DNA of 23,727 bases from Pseudomonadota bacterium (GTDB taxonomy: Bacteria > Desulfobacterota > Desulfovibrionia > Desulfovibrionales > Desulfovibrionaceae). Shown here piece by piece: positions 1-7,720 of this stretch; the first letter of the stretch is position 1, and each line of letters begins with the position of its first letter. Below the pieces are notes generated by a model. It was not told the DNA's origin and ran no database searches. It saw nothing but the letters and a program-made list of their open reading frames with translations. The stretch covers positions 1 to 23,727 of the forward strand of contig JAHJKV010000392.1 of the NCBI GenBank assembly GCA_018822065.1, read 5' to 3'. The translations under genes and the position numbers were made by a program.

Positions 1-2
1 CG

Positions 3-770
3 ATCTGGGCGGACCGGGCGCGGCAGCTCTGCCGCACCTTTTTTGAGCCCGAGTTCACCGAGTTTGAGCGCGGCCCTCTGGTGCGGCTCTCCGGCTTGGC
101 CACCATGACCCAGTACGAGTCGACCTTTCCGGTGCCTGCGGCCTTTGCGCCCCAGTCCTTGACCAATACCCTTGGCGAGGTGGTTTCCGGCCTGGGGCTG
201 AAGCAACTGCGCATCGCCGAGACCGAAAAATACGCCCACGTGACCTACTTTTTGAACGCCGGACTGGAAGAGCCCCTGCCGGGCGAAGACCGTCTGCTCA
301 TCCCCTCGCCGCGCGAGGTGGCCACCTATGACGAGAAACCGGCCATGAGCGCCCCGGACGTGACCGATCTGCTCCTTAAGAAAATGGACGGCTACGACCT
401 CATCGTCTGCAACCTCGCCAATCTGGACATGGTCGGCCATACGGGCATCATCCCTGCGGCCATCCAGGCCGTGGAGGTCGTGGATGGCTGCGTGGGTCGG
501 CTGGTGGAGGCCATGCTCAAAGCCGGGGGCAGGGTGCTCCTGACCGCGGACCATGGCAATGCCGAGGAGATGATCGACGCAAAGGGCGGCCCCCAGACCG
601 CTCATTCCCTGAACGACGTGCCCCTGGTCTACATCGAGCAACTCAGGGAGGCGGCCTCCCTCAAGGAAGGCAAACTGGGCGATCTGGCCCCGACCATCCT
701 GGGCCTCTGGGGTGTGGAGCGCCCGGCAGAGATGACTGGCGAGATGCTCGTCACCCTGCCTGCTGGTTGA
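3..770 (+). CDS. gpmI: 2,3-bisphosphoglycerate-independent phosphoglycerate mutase, C-terminal half (5' partial)
   Basis: Interconverts 3- and 2-phosphoglycerate in cytosolic glycolysis/gluconeogenesis. The reading frame is open from the left edge, so the true start lies outside; about 255 residues of a family usually near 510 are present. Dinuclear-metal-site residues of this alkaline-phosphatase-like family are visible: Asp and His of DMVGHTG (codons at 426 and 438), Asp-His of TADHGNAEE (549 and 552) and His of TAHSLND (603). The N-terminal piece seen here, ADRARQL, is the substrate-binding loop that reads NFRADRARQ in E. coli. Here the residue before ADR is Trp (IWADRAR) instead of the usual Arg, which is odd but sits at the very edge of the window. 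The catalytic serine region is not in the window. The next gene starts about 100 bp downstream. Family assignment is very secure. Confidence 0.96.
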   Translation: MWADRARQLCRTFFEPEFTEFERGPLVRLSGLATMTQYESTFPVPAAFAPQSLTNTLGEVVSGLGLKQLRIAETEKYAHVTYFLNAGLEEPLPGEDRLLIPSPREVATYDEKPAMSAPDVTDLLLKKMDGYDLIVCNLANLDMVGHTGIIPAAIQAVEVVDGCVGRLVEAMLKAGGRVLLTADHGNAEEMIDAKGGPQTAHSLNDVPLVYIEQLREAASLKEGKLGDLAPTILGLWGVERPAEMTGEMLVTLPAG

Positions 771-871
771 TGTCGAGGGTCTTTAGGATGGGGAAGAAGC
801 TCAACGCCTTGTTTTTCAGATGAATTTATGCCACCACGGCTCGAAGCGTAGCCCATGAGGAAGAGAGGATA

Positions 872-1114
872 ATGGCAGAAAGCAAAAAACCGGTCACCCC
901 GGTCCGACCCGCAGCCATGGAGGTGATCTACCTCTATCCCTGCCCCTATTGCGAACGCGAGGTGCCGCTCATCGCGCCCACGCGTCCCGCCATGGCCCAG
1001 TGCGACTCCTGCCGCAAGCAGTTCCCCATCGTTCCGGTGGACGAGCGCACTCTACGCTATTTCAAGGTCATGCTCGCAGGCGGCAAGGCCAGTATCGACC
1101 CCGACTTCCTCTAG
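872..1114 (+). CDS. small zinc-ribbon protein of unknown function
   Basis: An 80-residue protein with two CxxC pairs, CPYC and CDSC, 23 residues apart, the usual layout of a treble-clef or zinc-ribbon fold binding one structural zinc ion. The Cys-rich core sits between a short basic, proline-rich N-terminus and a C-terminal tail without further motifs. The ATG at 872 follows a purine-rich ribosome site (GAGGA) at normal spacing. No signal peptide or membrane segment is seen, so it is probably cytosolic. It follows gpmI by about 100 bp in the same direction and is closed by a strong terminator, so it may be read with gpmI. Specific function is not recognisable; RNA or protein binding would be typical for such small ribbons but is a guess. 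Confidence 0.8.
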   Translation: MAESKKPVTPVRPAAMEVIYLYPCPYCEREVPLIAPTRPAMAQCDSCRKQFPIVPVDERTLRYFKVMLAGGKASIDPDFL

Positions 1115-1137
1115 CATACCTTATTCAGCAGCATCGA

Positions 1138-1169
1138 GGCCGGACCCCCGTCAGGGAGTCCGGCCTTTT
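1138..1169 (+). terminator. Rho-independent terminator after the zinc-ribbon gene
   Basis: The arms GGCCGGAC (1138-1145) and GTCCGGCC (1158-1165) are perfectly complementary, with additional CCC/GGG pairing inside, followed by TTTT. It separates the gpmI/zinc-ribbon unit from the RNase-like gene. Confidence 0.85.
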
Positions 1170-1324
1170 GTATGGTGCGTGACGAGTCACTGCCTGGGCC
1201 TGCTGGGTGCTTCAATATGGTCTAAATGCTTGCCGTTCACCTGAATCTGGGGCATGAAACCCCCTCAGGCGGTCCTCACACAATTCGGATTTTCCCATAC
1301 AGGACGGGTCGCAGGGAGGCTTTC

Positions 1325-2932
1325 ATGAAAATCACGTTCCTAGGCGCGGCTGGCACAGTTACCGGCTCAAGCTATCTGTTGGAATGCTGCGGCACCAAGT
1401 TCATGCTCGACTGCGGGCTCTTTCAGGGCAACTCGGAAATGGAAAAGCGAAACTTCCGTACTCCGAGCTATGACCCCAAGGATCTCGATTTCATTCTCAT
1501 CACTCATGCCCACATCGATCATACCGGGCTTTTGCCCCGACTGGTGCAAAAGGGCTTTTCCGGTCCCATCTATGCCTCCGAACCTACCCTCGACCTGATG
1601 GAGATCATGCTGCTCGACTCGGCACATATCCAGGAGATGGAAGCGGAATGGGCCAACCGCAAGACCAAGCGCACGGGCGGCAAGATGGTAAACCCGCTCT
1701 ACACTTCGATCGACGCTGAGAGCACCCTGTCCCTCATCCGGCCTGTGACCTACGAAAAGACCTTTGAGCCTGTGCAGGGCGTGCGCGTCACCTACCGCGA
1801 CGCCGGGCATATCCTGGGCTCGGCCTTCATTCGCATCGAATACGAGGAAGATGGCAAGACCCTGTCCATGCTCTTCTCCGGCGACTTGGGCCGCCCGGAC
1901 CAACTCATCGTGAACAACCCGAGCATCGCCAAAACGCCGGATTATCTCTTCCTGGAATCCACCTACGGTAATCGCGATCACAAGGACGAGTCCAATTCCC
2001 TGGACGAGTTGGCCAACGCCATTGATTACGCTTACAGCCATGGTGAAAAGGTGGTCATTCCCGCCTTTGCCGTGGAGCGTTCCCAGCAGATCATTTACAC
2101 CCTGCACCTCCTGGCGAGCCAGGGCCGCCTGCCTGCTGACATGCCGGTCTACCTGGATTCGCCCATGGCCATCCGGGCCACCGAGGTATTCAAGAAGCAC
2201 CCGGGCTATGCGGACAAGGCCATGCAGGACCTGATCGCCAAGGGCGAGAATCCCTTTGACCTGCCGAATCTGCGCTATACCCTCTCCACCGAGGATTCCA
2301 AGGCCATCAACGAGACCCCCGGTGCCGCCGTGGTCATCTCCGCCTCGGGCATGTGCAACGCGGGCCGTATCAAGCATCACCTGCGCCACAACCTCTGGCG
2401 TCCGGGCGCGGCTGTAGTCTTTGTGGGCTATCAGGCCATGGGCACCCTGGGGCGCAAGCTGGTGGGCGGCTCGGGCATGGTGCGTATCTTCGGCGAGGAA
2501 GTGGCCGTGGCGGCCAAGATTTTCACCATCGGGGGCTTCTCCGGCCATGCGGGCCAGAAGGAGATTCTGGACTGGGTGAGCCACTTCAAGGACACCCGGA
2601 TGAAGGTATTTCTGGTCCACGGCGAACCCAAGGCCCAGCGGGTCTTAAGCGGTCTGCTCAAGGAAAAGTTCGATCTGGCCGTGCATATTGCTGACTATCT
2701 TGAAGAGGTCGTGCTCGAACCTGATGCGATCATCGAATCCACCCAGCACCCGGAACTGGCCCGGCCCGGCGTGGATTGGGGATTCCTGCTCAAGGATTCC
2801 GGCGGATTGTACGAGGAATTGATACGGCGCGTCGAGCGGGTGAAGGGGCGTTCCTGGGAGGAGCAGGTCGACTTCCGCGACCGCCTGCTGGAGGTCAACC
2901 GCCTGATGGTGGCCCTCATCTCCGAGATGTAG
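1325..2932 (+). CDS. metallo-beta-lactamase fold / beta-CASP RNase-like protein
   Basis: A 535-residue cytosolic protein of the beta-CASP branch of the metallo-beta-lactamase superfamily, whose members are zinc-dependent RNA-processing nucleases (CPSF73/Ysh1-like). Visible metal-site motifs are HAHIDH (His61, His63, Asp65, His66), DAGHILGSA (His162), FSGDLG (Asp187) and VHGE (His432). The beta-CASP insert shows ESTYGNR, SASGM and FSGHAGQ. A C-terminal extension of about 75 residues follows. An in-frame upstream start at 1226 is possible, but ATG 1325 is preferred: it follows a GGGAGG ribosome site and the family begins with the MKITFLGAAGTVTGSS strand. Substrate is not predictable; many bacteria carry such a protein without assigned function. 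It stands alone after a terminator. Confidence 0.93.
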   Translation: MKITFLGAAGTVTGSSYLLECCGTKFMLDCGLFQGNSEMEKRNFRTPSYDPKDLDFILITHAHIDHTGLLPRLVQKGFSGPIYASEPTLDLMEIMLLDSAHIQEMEAEWANRKTKRTGGKMVNPLYTSIDAESTLSLIRPVTYEKTFEPVQGVRVTYRDAGHILGSAFIRIEYEEDGKTLSMLFSGDLGRPDQLIVNNPSIAKTPDYLFLESTYGNRDHKDESNSLDELANAIDYAYSHGEKVVIPAFAVERSQQIIYTLHLLASQGRLPADMPVYLDSPMAIRATEVFKKHPGYADKAMQDLIAKGENPFDLPNLRYTLSTEDSKAINETPGAAVVISASGMCNAGRIKHHLRHNLWRPGAAVVFVGYQAMGTLGRKLVGGSGMVRIFGEEVAVAAKIFTIGGFSGHAGQKEILDWVSHFKDTRMKVFLVHGEPKAQRVLSGLLKEKFDLAVHIADYLEEVVLEPDAIIESTQHPELARPGVDWGFLLKDSGGLYEELIRRVERVKGRSWEEQVDFRDRLLEVNRLMVALISEM

Positions 2933-3064
2933 CCTGGGCGCGAGCCGCTTCCGGGCGGGGCCAGCACCATGTCCCCCAAGGGGTCCATGGCGATGCTTCC
3001 AAAGGGGTGCCTGCGCCGAGAGCAACGGTCACCGGAATGGTGCGAAGTTTTTAACCGGCAAATT

Positions 3065-3628
3065 ATGCGAATTGCTTCTGGTATATACGGAGGCCGCTCC
3101 ATCAAGACCTGCGAAGGGCCGGGCTACCGTCCGGCCACGGGCAAGGTGCGTCAGGCCGTGTTTTCCATGCTGGAGGCCCGTGGTCTGACCTGGGAAGGGG
3201 CAAGGGTGCTTGACGTCTTTGCCGGGTCCGGCTCCCTGGCCATCGAGGCCCTGTCGCGCGGGGCGGATACGGCCTGGTTCCTTGAAATGGCTGCTAAGGC
3301 CGCGAGGCTTATCCGGGAGAACCTGAACTCTCTCGGTGTGCCGCCCGGTAGGCACAAGGTTCTCCCAAAAGATGCCCTGACCGTGCTTCGGCGACCGCCG
3401 GACCTTCCCTTTGATCTCGTCTTCGTGGACCCGCCCTACGGCAAGGACCTCTTTCTTCCCGCCCTCACGGCCCTGCTGGAACATTCCTGGCTGGGGCAGG
3501 GGGCCTTTGTCCTGGCCGAAGTGGAGGCTGAGCTTAAACTCGATACAAAGGTTTTACCCCCGACCCTTGAACTGCTCACGGACCGCATGTACGGTCAGAC
3601 GAGGATTTTGTTATGGAAAAAGGTTTGA
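3065..3628 (+). CDS. rsmD: 16S rRNA (guanine(966)-N(2))-methyltransferase RsmD
   Basis: SAM-dependent methylation of guanine 966 in 16S rRNA during 30S assembly. The 187-residue protein has the family N-terminus (RIASGIYGGR), the RPATGKVRQAVF segment at residues 22-33, the SAM-binding motif VLDVFAGSGS at 48-57 and the catalytic DPPY at 122-125. The frame stays open upstream to 2969, but ATG 3065 matches where the family starts; no strong ribosome site precedes it. The 3' end overlaps coaD by 16 bp, indicating co-transcription and probably translational coupling. The rsmD-coaD pairing is common across bacteria and supports both calls. Confidence 0.94.
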   Translation: MRIASGIYGGRSIKTCEGPGYRPATGKVRQAVFSMLEARGLTWEGARVLDVFAGSGSLAIEALSRGADTAWFLEMAAKAARLIRENLNSLGVPPGRHKVLPKDALTVLRRPPDLPFDLVFVDPPYGKDLFLPALTALLEHSWLGQGAFVLAEVEAELKLDTKVLPPTLELLTDRMYGQTRILLWKKV

Positions 3629-4131
3629 ACCCCAGAGTCGCCATCTATCCCGGCACCTTCGATCCCCTGACCACGGGCCACGTCTCCCTGGCGCGTCGCG
3701 GGGCCATGACCTTTGAGACCGTCATTTTCGCCATCGCGGCCTCGACTCCCAAGAAGACCCTGTTTTCCATCGATGAACGGGTCGCACTGGCTGAGGAAGC
3801 CTACAATAAATACCCCAATATAGTGGTGGAACCCTTTGACGGCCTGCTGGTGGACTACGTCACCAGGCGCGGGGCAGGGACCATCTTGCGCGGCCTGCGG
3901 GCCGTGTCCGATTTCGAGTACGAGTTCCAGATGGCTCTGATGAACCGCAAGCTCGCCAAGGAAATCCAGACCGTGTTCATGATGACAGACTACAAGTGGA
4001 TGTATCTCTCCTCGACCATCGTCAAGGAAGTGGCCGCCCATGGCGGCAACATCAAGGGGCTGGTACCCGACTGCGTGGTTACCCCGCTTTACAAGCGCTG
4101 CGAGGAACGCAGGCGGGAGAACGAAGGATAA
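3613..4131 (+). CDS. coaD: phosphopantetheine adenylyltransferase
   Basis: Penultimate step of coenzyme A synthesis: transfers AMP from ATP to 4'-phosphopantetheine. The 172-residue length is near the family norm of about 160. Nucleotidyltransferase motifs are complete: YPGTFDPLTTGH at residues 12-23, with the TxGH signature; RGLRAVSDFEYE at 93-104; and SSTIVK at 133-138, where many homologues have Arg in place of this Lys. A basic tail (RCEERRRENEG) ends the protein. It starts inside the end of rsmD and ends 6 bp before miaA, so these three genes form one transcription unit. Confidence 0.95.
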   Translation: MEKGLNPRVAIYPGTFDPLTTGHVSLARRGAMTFETVIFAIAASTPKKTLFSIDERVALAEEAYNKYPNIVVEPFDGLLVDYVTRRGAGTILRGLRAVSDFEYEFQMALMNRKLAKEIQTVFMMTDYKWMYLSSTIVKEVAAHGGNIKGLVPDCVVTPLYKRCEERRRENEG

Positions 4132-4137
4132 CGCCCC

Positions 4138-5049
4138 ATGGCCCCCACCCGCATCGTCTGCATTCTCGGCCCCACAGGCACGGGCAAGACCCGGGCGGCC
4201 CTTGGCCTGGGCGTTCCTACCGCGGTCATCAACTACGATTCCCGTCAGGTCTACCGGGATTTTCCGATCATCACGGCCCAGCCCACGCCTGAGGAACGCG
4301 CTGTTTGCCCCCATCTGCTCTACGGCTTTGCCCCGCCCACGGAGCGGATGAACGCCGCCGCTTTTGCCGACCTGGCCCTGGGGGCCATCGCCGAAGCAGC
4401 GGCCATGAACCGCCTTCCCGTCCTCGTTGGCGGCACCGGGCTCTACCTTAAAGCACTTCTTGAAGGTATGTCACCAATAGCTGAAATTAAAAAGAAAATT
4501 CGCGAAGAAGTCTTGAGTAGACTGGCCTCGGAAGGGCCGCAGAAGATGCATCGTGAGTTGCGAAAGATCGACCCGGACTATGCCGCAGTGATCCATGAGA
4601 ACGACTCCCAGCGCAACGCCAGGGCCATGGAGGTCTGGTTGTCCACAGGGCGGACCATGACTCAGTGGCATGCCGAAGCCCACCCCCGGGCCGACCTCGA
4701 CGTCCTCAAGGTCGGCATCCACGAGGACCTGGAGACGCTTACCCCTGGATTGGCGAAGCGCATCGACCTCATGGTGACTGAGGGCGCGGTGGAGGAGGCC
4801 AGGGCTGCCTGGGAACGCTGCCCCGATCCAACGGCTCCGGCCTGGACCGGCATCGGCTGCGCCGAACTCCTGGCCCATGTCCGGGGCGAGATCGATCTGT
4901 TTACGGCCAAGCGCCTCTGGGTGAAGAATACCCGTGCCTACGCCAAACGACAGATCACCTGGGGCAAGAAGGAAAAGGATACCCAGTGGTTTAAGAAGGG
5001 TGATGTGGCCGGATTGGTCGAGGCGGTCCGGCAGTGGCTTGGGGCGTGA
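4138..5049 (+). CDS. miaA: tRNA dimethylallyltransferase MiaA
   Basis: Adds a dimethylallyl group to N6 of adenosine 37 in tRNAs reading UNN codons. The 303-residue protein has the P-loop GPTGTGKT at 11-18, DSRQVY at 34-39 (the family usually has DSMQVY) and GGTGLY at 98-103. Further on are the DSQRNARAME segment and a C-terminal KNTRAYAKRQITW, matching the usual TR.YAKRQ.TW end. The stretch after DSRQVYR (residues 40-72) lacks the usual GT[AG]KP wording and reads ITAQP instead, a variant I associate with Desulfovibrio-type proteins. The ATG at 4138 is 6 bp after coaD. The stop codon directly abuts the stop of the convergent sixA. Confidence 0.93.
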   Translation: MAPTRIVCILGPTGTGKTRAALGLGVPTAVINYDSRQVYRDFPIITAQPTPEERAVCPHLLYGFAPPTERMNAAAFADLALGAIAEAAAMNRLPVLVGGTGLYLKALLEGMSPIAEIKKKIREEVLSRLASEGPQKMHRELRKIDPDYAAVIHENDSQRNARAMEVWLSTGRTMTQWHAEAHPRADLDVLKVGIHEDLETLTPGLAKRIDLMVTEGAVEEARAAWERCPDPTAPAWTGIGCAELLAHVRGEIDLFTAKRLWVKNTRAYAKRQITWGKKEKDTQWFKKGDVAGLVEAVRQWLGA

Positions 5050-5538
5050 TCAGCCTGCCAGTTCCAGGAGTTGCTCGGGTCTGAGCTGCCATTCCAGGCT
5101 GGCCGAATTGGTGGGCAGCCGGTCCATGGACAGGCAGATGAGCCCAGCGTTTTTGATGGCTATTTTGAAATCAGGCCCCGGGGTCAGCAGTCGACAGGCC
5201 ACAAGGTTCAGGTTGGGCAGATGACCGCAGACCAGCAGGGAAGAGCCGGTGGCGAGTTCCTGGAGCCGACGCAGGGTTCGCTCCGGCTCGGTCCGGGCCG
5301 TGATGTCTTCGTGGACCAGAACGTCTTCTTCGGGGTAGCCCGCGACCAAGGCCATGAGCCGGGCAGTCTGCAGGGCGCGTTTCTTGGGGGAGGCGAAGAT
5401 GTCCGTGAAGCCGATGCCCATGCGGGCCACGGCTCGGGCGGTGGTCTCGACCTCCTCGCGGCCCACGGGACTCAACCCCTGTTCAGGATCCACTTCCTTG
5501 GGCAGACAGACACCGTGTTGCATGAGGTAGATGCGCAT
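5050..5538 (-). CDS. sixA: SixA-type phosphohistidine phosphatase (histidine phosphatase superfamily)
   Basis: A 162-residue member of the histidine phosphatase superfamily. Enzymes of the SixA group remove phosphate from phosphohistidine, for example on HPt domains or PTS proteins. The N-terminus is YLMQHG: the phospho-acceptor His is residue 8, but the Arg that normally precedes it (RHG) is Gln7. Other catalytic elements are intact: the SPKKRALQTA segment with Arg54 and GHLPNL with His106. No signal peptide. The gene is convergent with miaA and divergent from the exported-protein gene at 5696. QHG-type SixA proteins occur elsewhere, so this need not mean loss of activity; the true substrate is unknown. 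Confidence 0.83.
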   Translation of the reverse strand: MRIYLMQHGVCLPKEVDPEQGLSPVGREEVETTARAVARMGIGFTDIFASPKKRALQTARLMALVAGYPEEDVLVHEDITARTEPERTLRRLQELATGSSLLVCGHLPNLNLVACRLLTPGPDFKIAIKNAGLICLSMDRLPTNSASLEWQLRPEQLLELAG

Positions 5539-5649
5539 GGAACCCTCGCTGATTTATGGCCTTTGTACCATGACCCCAGGGACGCGGCAAGGCCGTGAGC
5601 CATGTTCATGGGGCCGGGAGGCGGGGTATTTGCCCCTTGCGCAAAAGAA

Positions 5650-5679
5650 TTGCTCAGCGTACATCCGTTTTACTATTAC
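5650..5679 (+). promoter_or_regulatory. possible sigma70-type promoter for the exported-protein/pgsA-like operon
   Basis: TTGCTC (5650-5655) is followed, after 18 bp, by TATTAC (5674-5679), just before the ribosome site AAGGAGA at 5684-5690. Another weak pairing, TTGCGC with TACATC, overlaps it. Both are imperfect, so this is only a candidate in the 157-bp space between divergent genes. Confidence 0.3.
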
Positions 5680-5695
5680 CTTGAAGGAGAAGCGC

Positions 5696-6748
5696 GTGTT
5701 CACTGGAATACGTCCATATATTTTGACCCTGGTCATGATCCTGTGTCTGGCCCCCACGGCCTCGCTCGGAGCCGAGCAGGAGTCAGCGCCCCAGGCCACG
5801 GCCGGAGGGACTGCCTCCCAGGTGGATGCCTGGATCAATCAGAACCTCGGTGATCTGAAAAGCCAGGAAACGCCGGTTGTTGAAGCACCTGTGTCTCCGG
5901 TGATCACGGCCACCCTGGAGGGATATGGCACTGCCACCGACGCCTGTGTGCTGGACTGGGGGACAGGCCACCTCACCTGCAACGCGTCGGAAATGCTCTC
6001 GGAAACGGGTGCCAATCCCGTGCGGGAGCGTGCCATGGCCGTTCGTCGTGCCACCCTGCAGGCGCGAAAATCCCTTGCCGATCTTTTGCTTGGCCTGAAC
6101 CTGGATGGTTTGCGCACCGTGGCTGATGCCCTCGGTCCTGACGATGTGACCGCCCTACGCACCCAGGTGCAAAACTCTCAGGTGGAGCAGGTCGAGATTC
6201 CCGCAGTGGGTGGCGGAAGCCAACTGACCATCACTGCCCAGGCCGACCTGCGCGGTTCCCTGGCAGAATTGATCATGCCCGGAACCGAGCCCTTTCTGGC
6301 CGGCATACCGGAAACGATCGCTGTGACCGCCGGCTCTCTGGCCCCTGTCGAGCGCGACTCCACCAAGGCGGCCTATCGTCTCTCCATGGCTGAGTTGGGC
6401 GGCTTCACCGGGTTGGTGTTGGACGCTCGCGGCTTCGGTACTGCACCGGCCCTGCTGCCTCTGGTGGTGGACCCCGCAGGCCTTACCGCCTATGGTCCCT
6501 TCCAGGTGTCCCGCGAGGGAGCGGCTGCCAATGGCGTTGCCCTGTATGTGAACAGCGCGGAGAGTTCCACGGCACGTCAGCGTGTGGGCAACACGCCGTT
6601 GGTCACCAAGGTTCTTGGAATTTCCGGCAAGAACGGAGCCGATCTGATTATTTCCTACGAGGATGCCGCCCTGGTGCGGCAGTTGTTCAAGCATGACGAT
6701 CCCCGGAACTACTGCCGCGCAGTGGTCATTCTGGAAGAACGCCCTTAA
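5696..6748 (+). CDS. exported protein with LPP20-like domain
   Basis: A 350-residue protein probably exported to the periplasm or outer membrane. GTG 5696 is chosen as the start: it has AAGGAGA five bases upstream and is followed by a classic signal peptide (TLVMILCLAPTASLGA, cleavage near residue 25). The mature protein has a helical RAMAVRRATLQARKSLADLL segment, then GFTGLVLDARGFG and GISGKNGADLIISYEDA. This is the layout of LPP20/FlgT-N-like domains in exported proteins of delta-proteobacteria. No lipobox Cys follows the signal peptide, so it is not an obvious lipoprotein. It leads an apparent three-gene operon with another exported protein (8 bp downstream) and a phosphatidyltransferase. 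Role unknown; envelope or flagellum-associated function is only an inference from the domain. Confidence 0.82.
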   Translation: MFTGIRPYILTLVMILCLAPTASLGAEQESAPQATAGGTASQVDAWINQNLGDLKSQETPVVEAPVSPVITATLEGYGTATDACVLDWGTGHLTCNASEMLSETGANPVRERAMAVRRATLQARKSLADLLLGLNLDGLRTVADALGPDDVTALRTQVQNSQVEQVEIPAVGGGSQLTITAQADLRGSLAELIMPGTEPFLAGIPETIAVTAGSLAPVERDSTKAAYRLSMAELGGFTGLVLDARGFGTAPALLPLVVDPAGLTAYGPFQVSREGAAANGVALYVNSAESSTARQRVGNTPLVTKVLGISGKNGADLIISYEDAALVRQLFKHDDPRNYCRAVVILEERP

Positions 6749-6756
6749 GGTAGCCC

Positions 6757-7686
6757 ATGAAACGTCCCATCACGCATATTGTTTTTCTTGCCGCAGCCCT
6801 GCTGTACCTGACGACCGTGTCCGCCCAGGCCTCCGAAGAGGTTCGAGTCTATCAGCCCAAAATGGTAGCGGCGGAAGAGGGGGCCACGCCCCAGGAACTC
6901 TCGCCAACCCAGCTCCGGCAGCAGGCTCTCATGCTCGGCTTTGTGGAGGCCACCCTGCAATCCGCCCGCAGCCTGATACCCGGCACCCTGTCCGAGGAAC
7001 GGACCCAGGCCCTGAAATCCTATCTGGAACCCCGAGCCGGGGAATGGATACTAGGATACAAGGAACTCGCCTCCACCCCGGACGAAAAAGGGTTGACCAT
7101 GGTCCTTGAAGTGGACGTGAACAAGCGTGCGCTGCGCGAGACCCTGAGCGTTCTCGGTCTGGACCGGGTCAGTGAGAGTCCACGCTATGTCACCCTTCTG
7201 GCCGGGTCCACGCTACTCAAGGCGGACCACGAGAACCTTGCCGCGGTGATGCTCCTGACCAATACTCAGGTACTTGCTGGGGCTGGCCCAGAATTTCGTC
7301 TGGAGCGCATGGAAAGCGGTTCTCTGCGCGGACAACTCACCTCGGACCAGGGTGCCTGGAGCGCCATCGACGCGAACGTGTCTGCAGTCTGGTTCGCCCT
7401 CTGGGGCAAGTACAACGTTTCAGGCCCTACCATTGCCTCGACCTCCGCGAAAACGCTTGTGGTTTCTGGTTGGTTCACCCCGGACGGTGCGAACGATTTT
7501 GATCGTGAACTGCGTGGCTGGGACCATCTGGTGCGCTCGGCCCAATTGGTGGAACTGGATATGCTCACCGCCGGGGTCACAGCCCACTGGCAGGTGGACA
7601 TCGTGGATGCCGACAAGTTCCGGCAACGGTTGCAGAGCTATCTGCCCTCGCGGGGCTTACATTTTTCCCTGGATGGCGGCAGTTGA
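6757..7686 (+). CDS. exported protein of unknown function (DUF2066-like style)
   Basis: A 309-residue protein with a clear signal peptide: basic start MKRP, hydrophobic IVFLAAALLYLTTV, and SAQA cleavage near residue 24. The mature part opens with a helical segment (RQQALMLGFVEATLQSARSLI) and a 'YLEPRAGEWILGYKEL' strand. It then contains VLEVDVNKRALRETLSVLGL, and this general arrangement resembles DUF2066-type periplasmic proteins; I am not certain of that family. A C-terminal domain with several Trp-rich strands follows. No membrane anchor or catalytic motif is seen. It starts 8 bp after the LPP20-like gene and is followed 34 bp later by the phosphatidyltransferase, so the two exported proteins probably act together. 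Confidence 0.75.
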   Translation: MKRPITHIVFLAAALLYLTTVSAQASEEVRVYQPKMVAAEEGATPQELSPTQLRQQALMLGFVEATLQSARSLIPGTLSEERTQALKSYLEPRAGEWILGYKELASTPDEKGLTMVLEVDVNKRALRETLSVLGLDRVSESPRYVTLLAGSTLLKADHENLAAVMLLTNTQVLAGAGPEFRLERMESGSLRGQLTSDQGAWSAIDANVSAVWFALWGKYNVSGPTIASTSAKTLVVSGWFTPDGANDFDRELRGWDHLVRSAQLVELDMLTAGVTAHWQVDIVDADKFRQRLQSYLPSRGLHFSLDGGS

Positions 7687-7720
7687 CCGGATTTGTGAGT
7701 CCACAGGAAAAGGAGCAGGA

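Noticed and set aside
1240..1269. Possible hairpin (CCTGA/TCAGG with GGGG/CCCC) upstream of the RNase-like gene
   Set aside because: The pairing is interrupted and has no T tract; chance is likely at this GC content, so it is not listed as a regulatory site.
1367..2620. Long 417-codon open frame antisense to the RNase-like gene
   Set aside because: It is a codon-bias shadow in GC-rich DNA; the plus-strand frame has all beta-CASP motifs and the antisense translation has none.
2933..3064. Short open frame and palindromic CCCCAAGGGG in the gap before rsmD
   Set aside because: The frame is the upstream extension of rsmD without family similarity; the palindrome is short and no T tract or promoter accompanies it. 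I see nothing else firm in this 132-bp gap.
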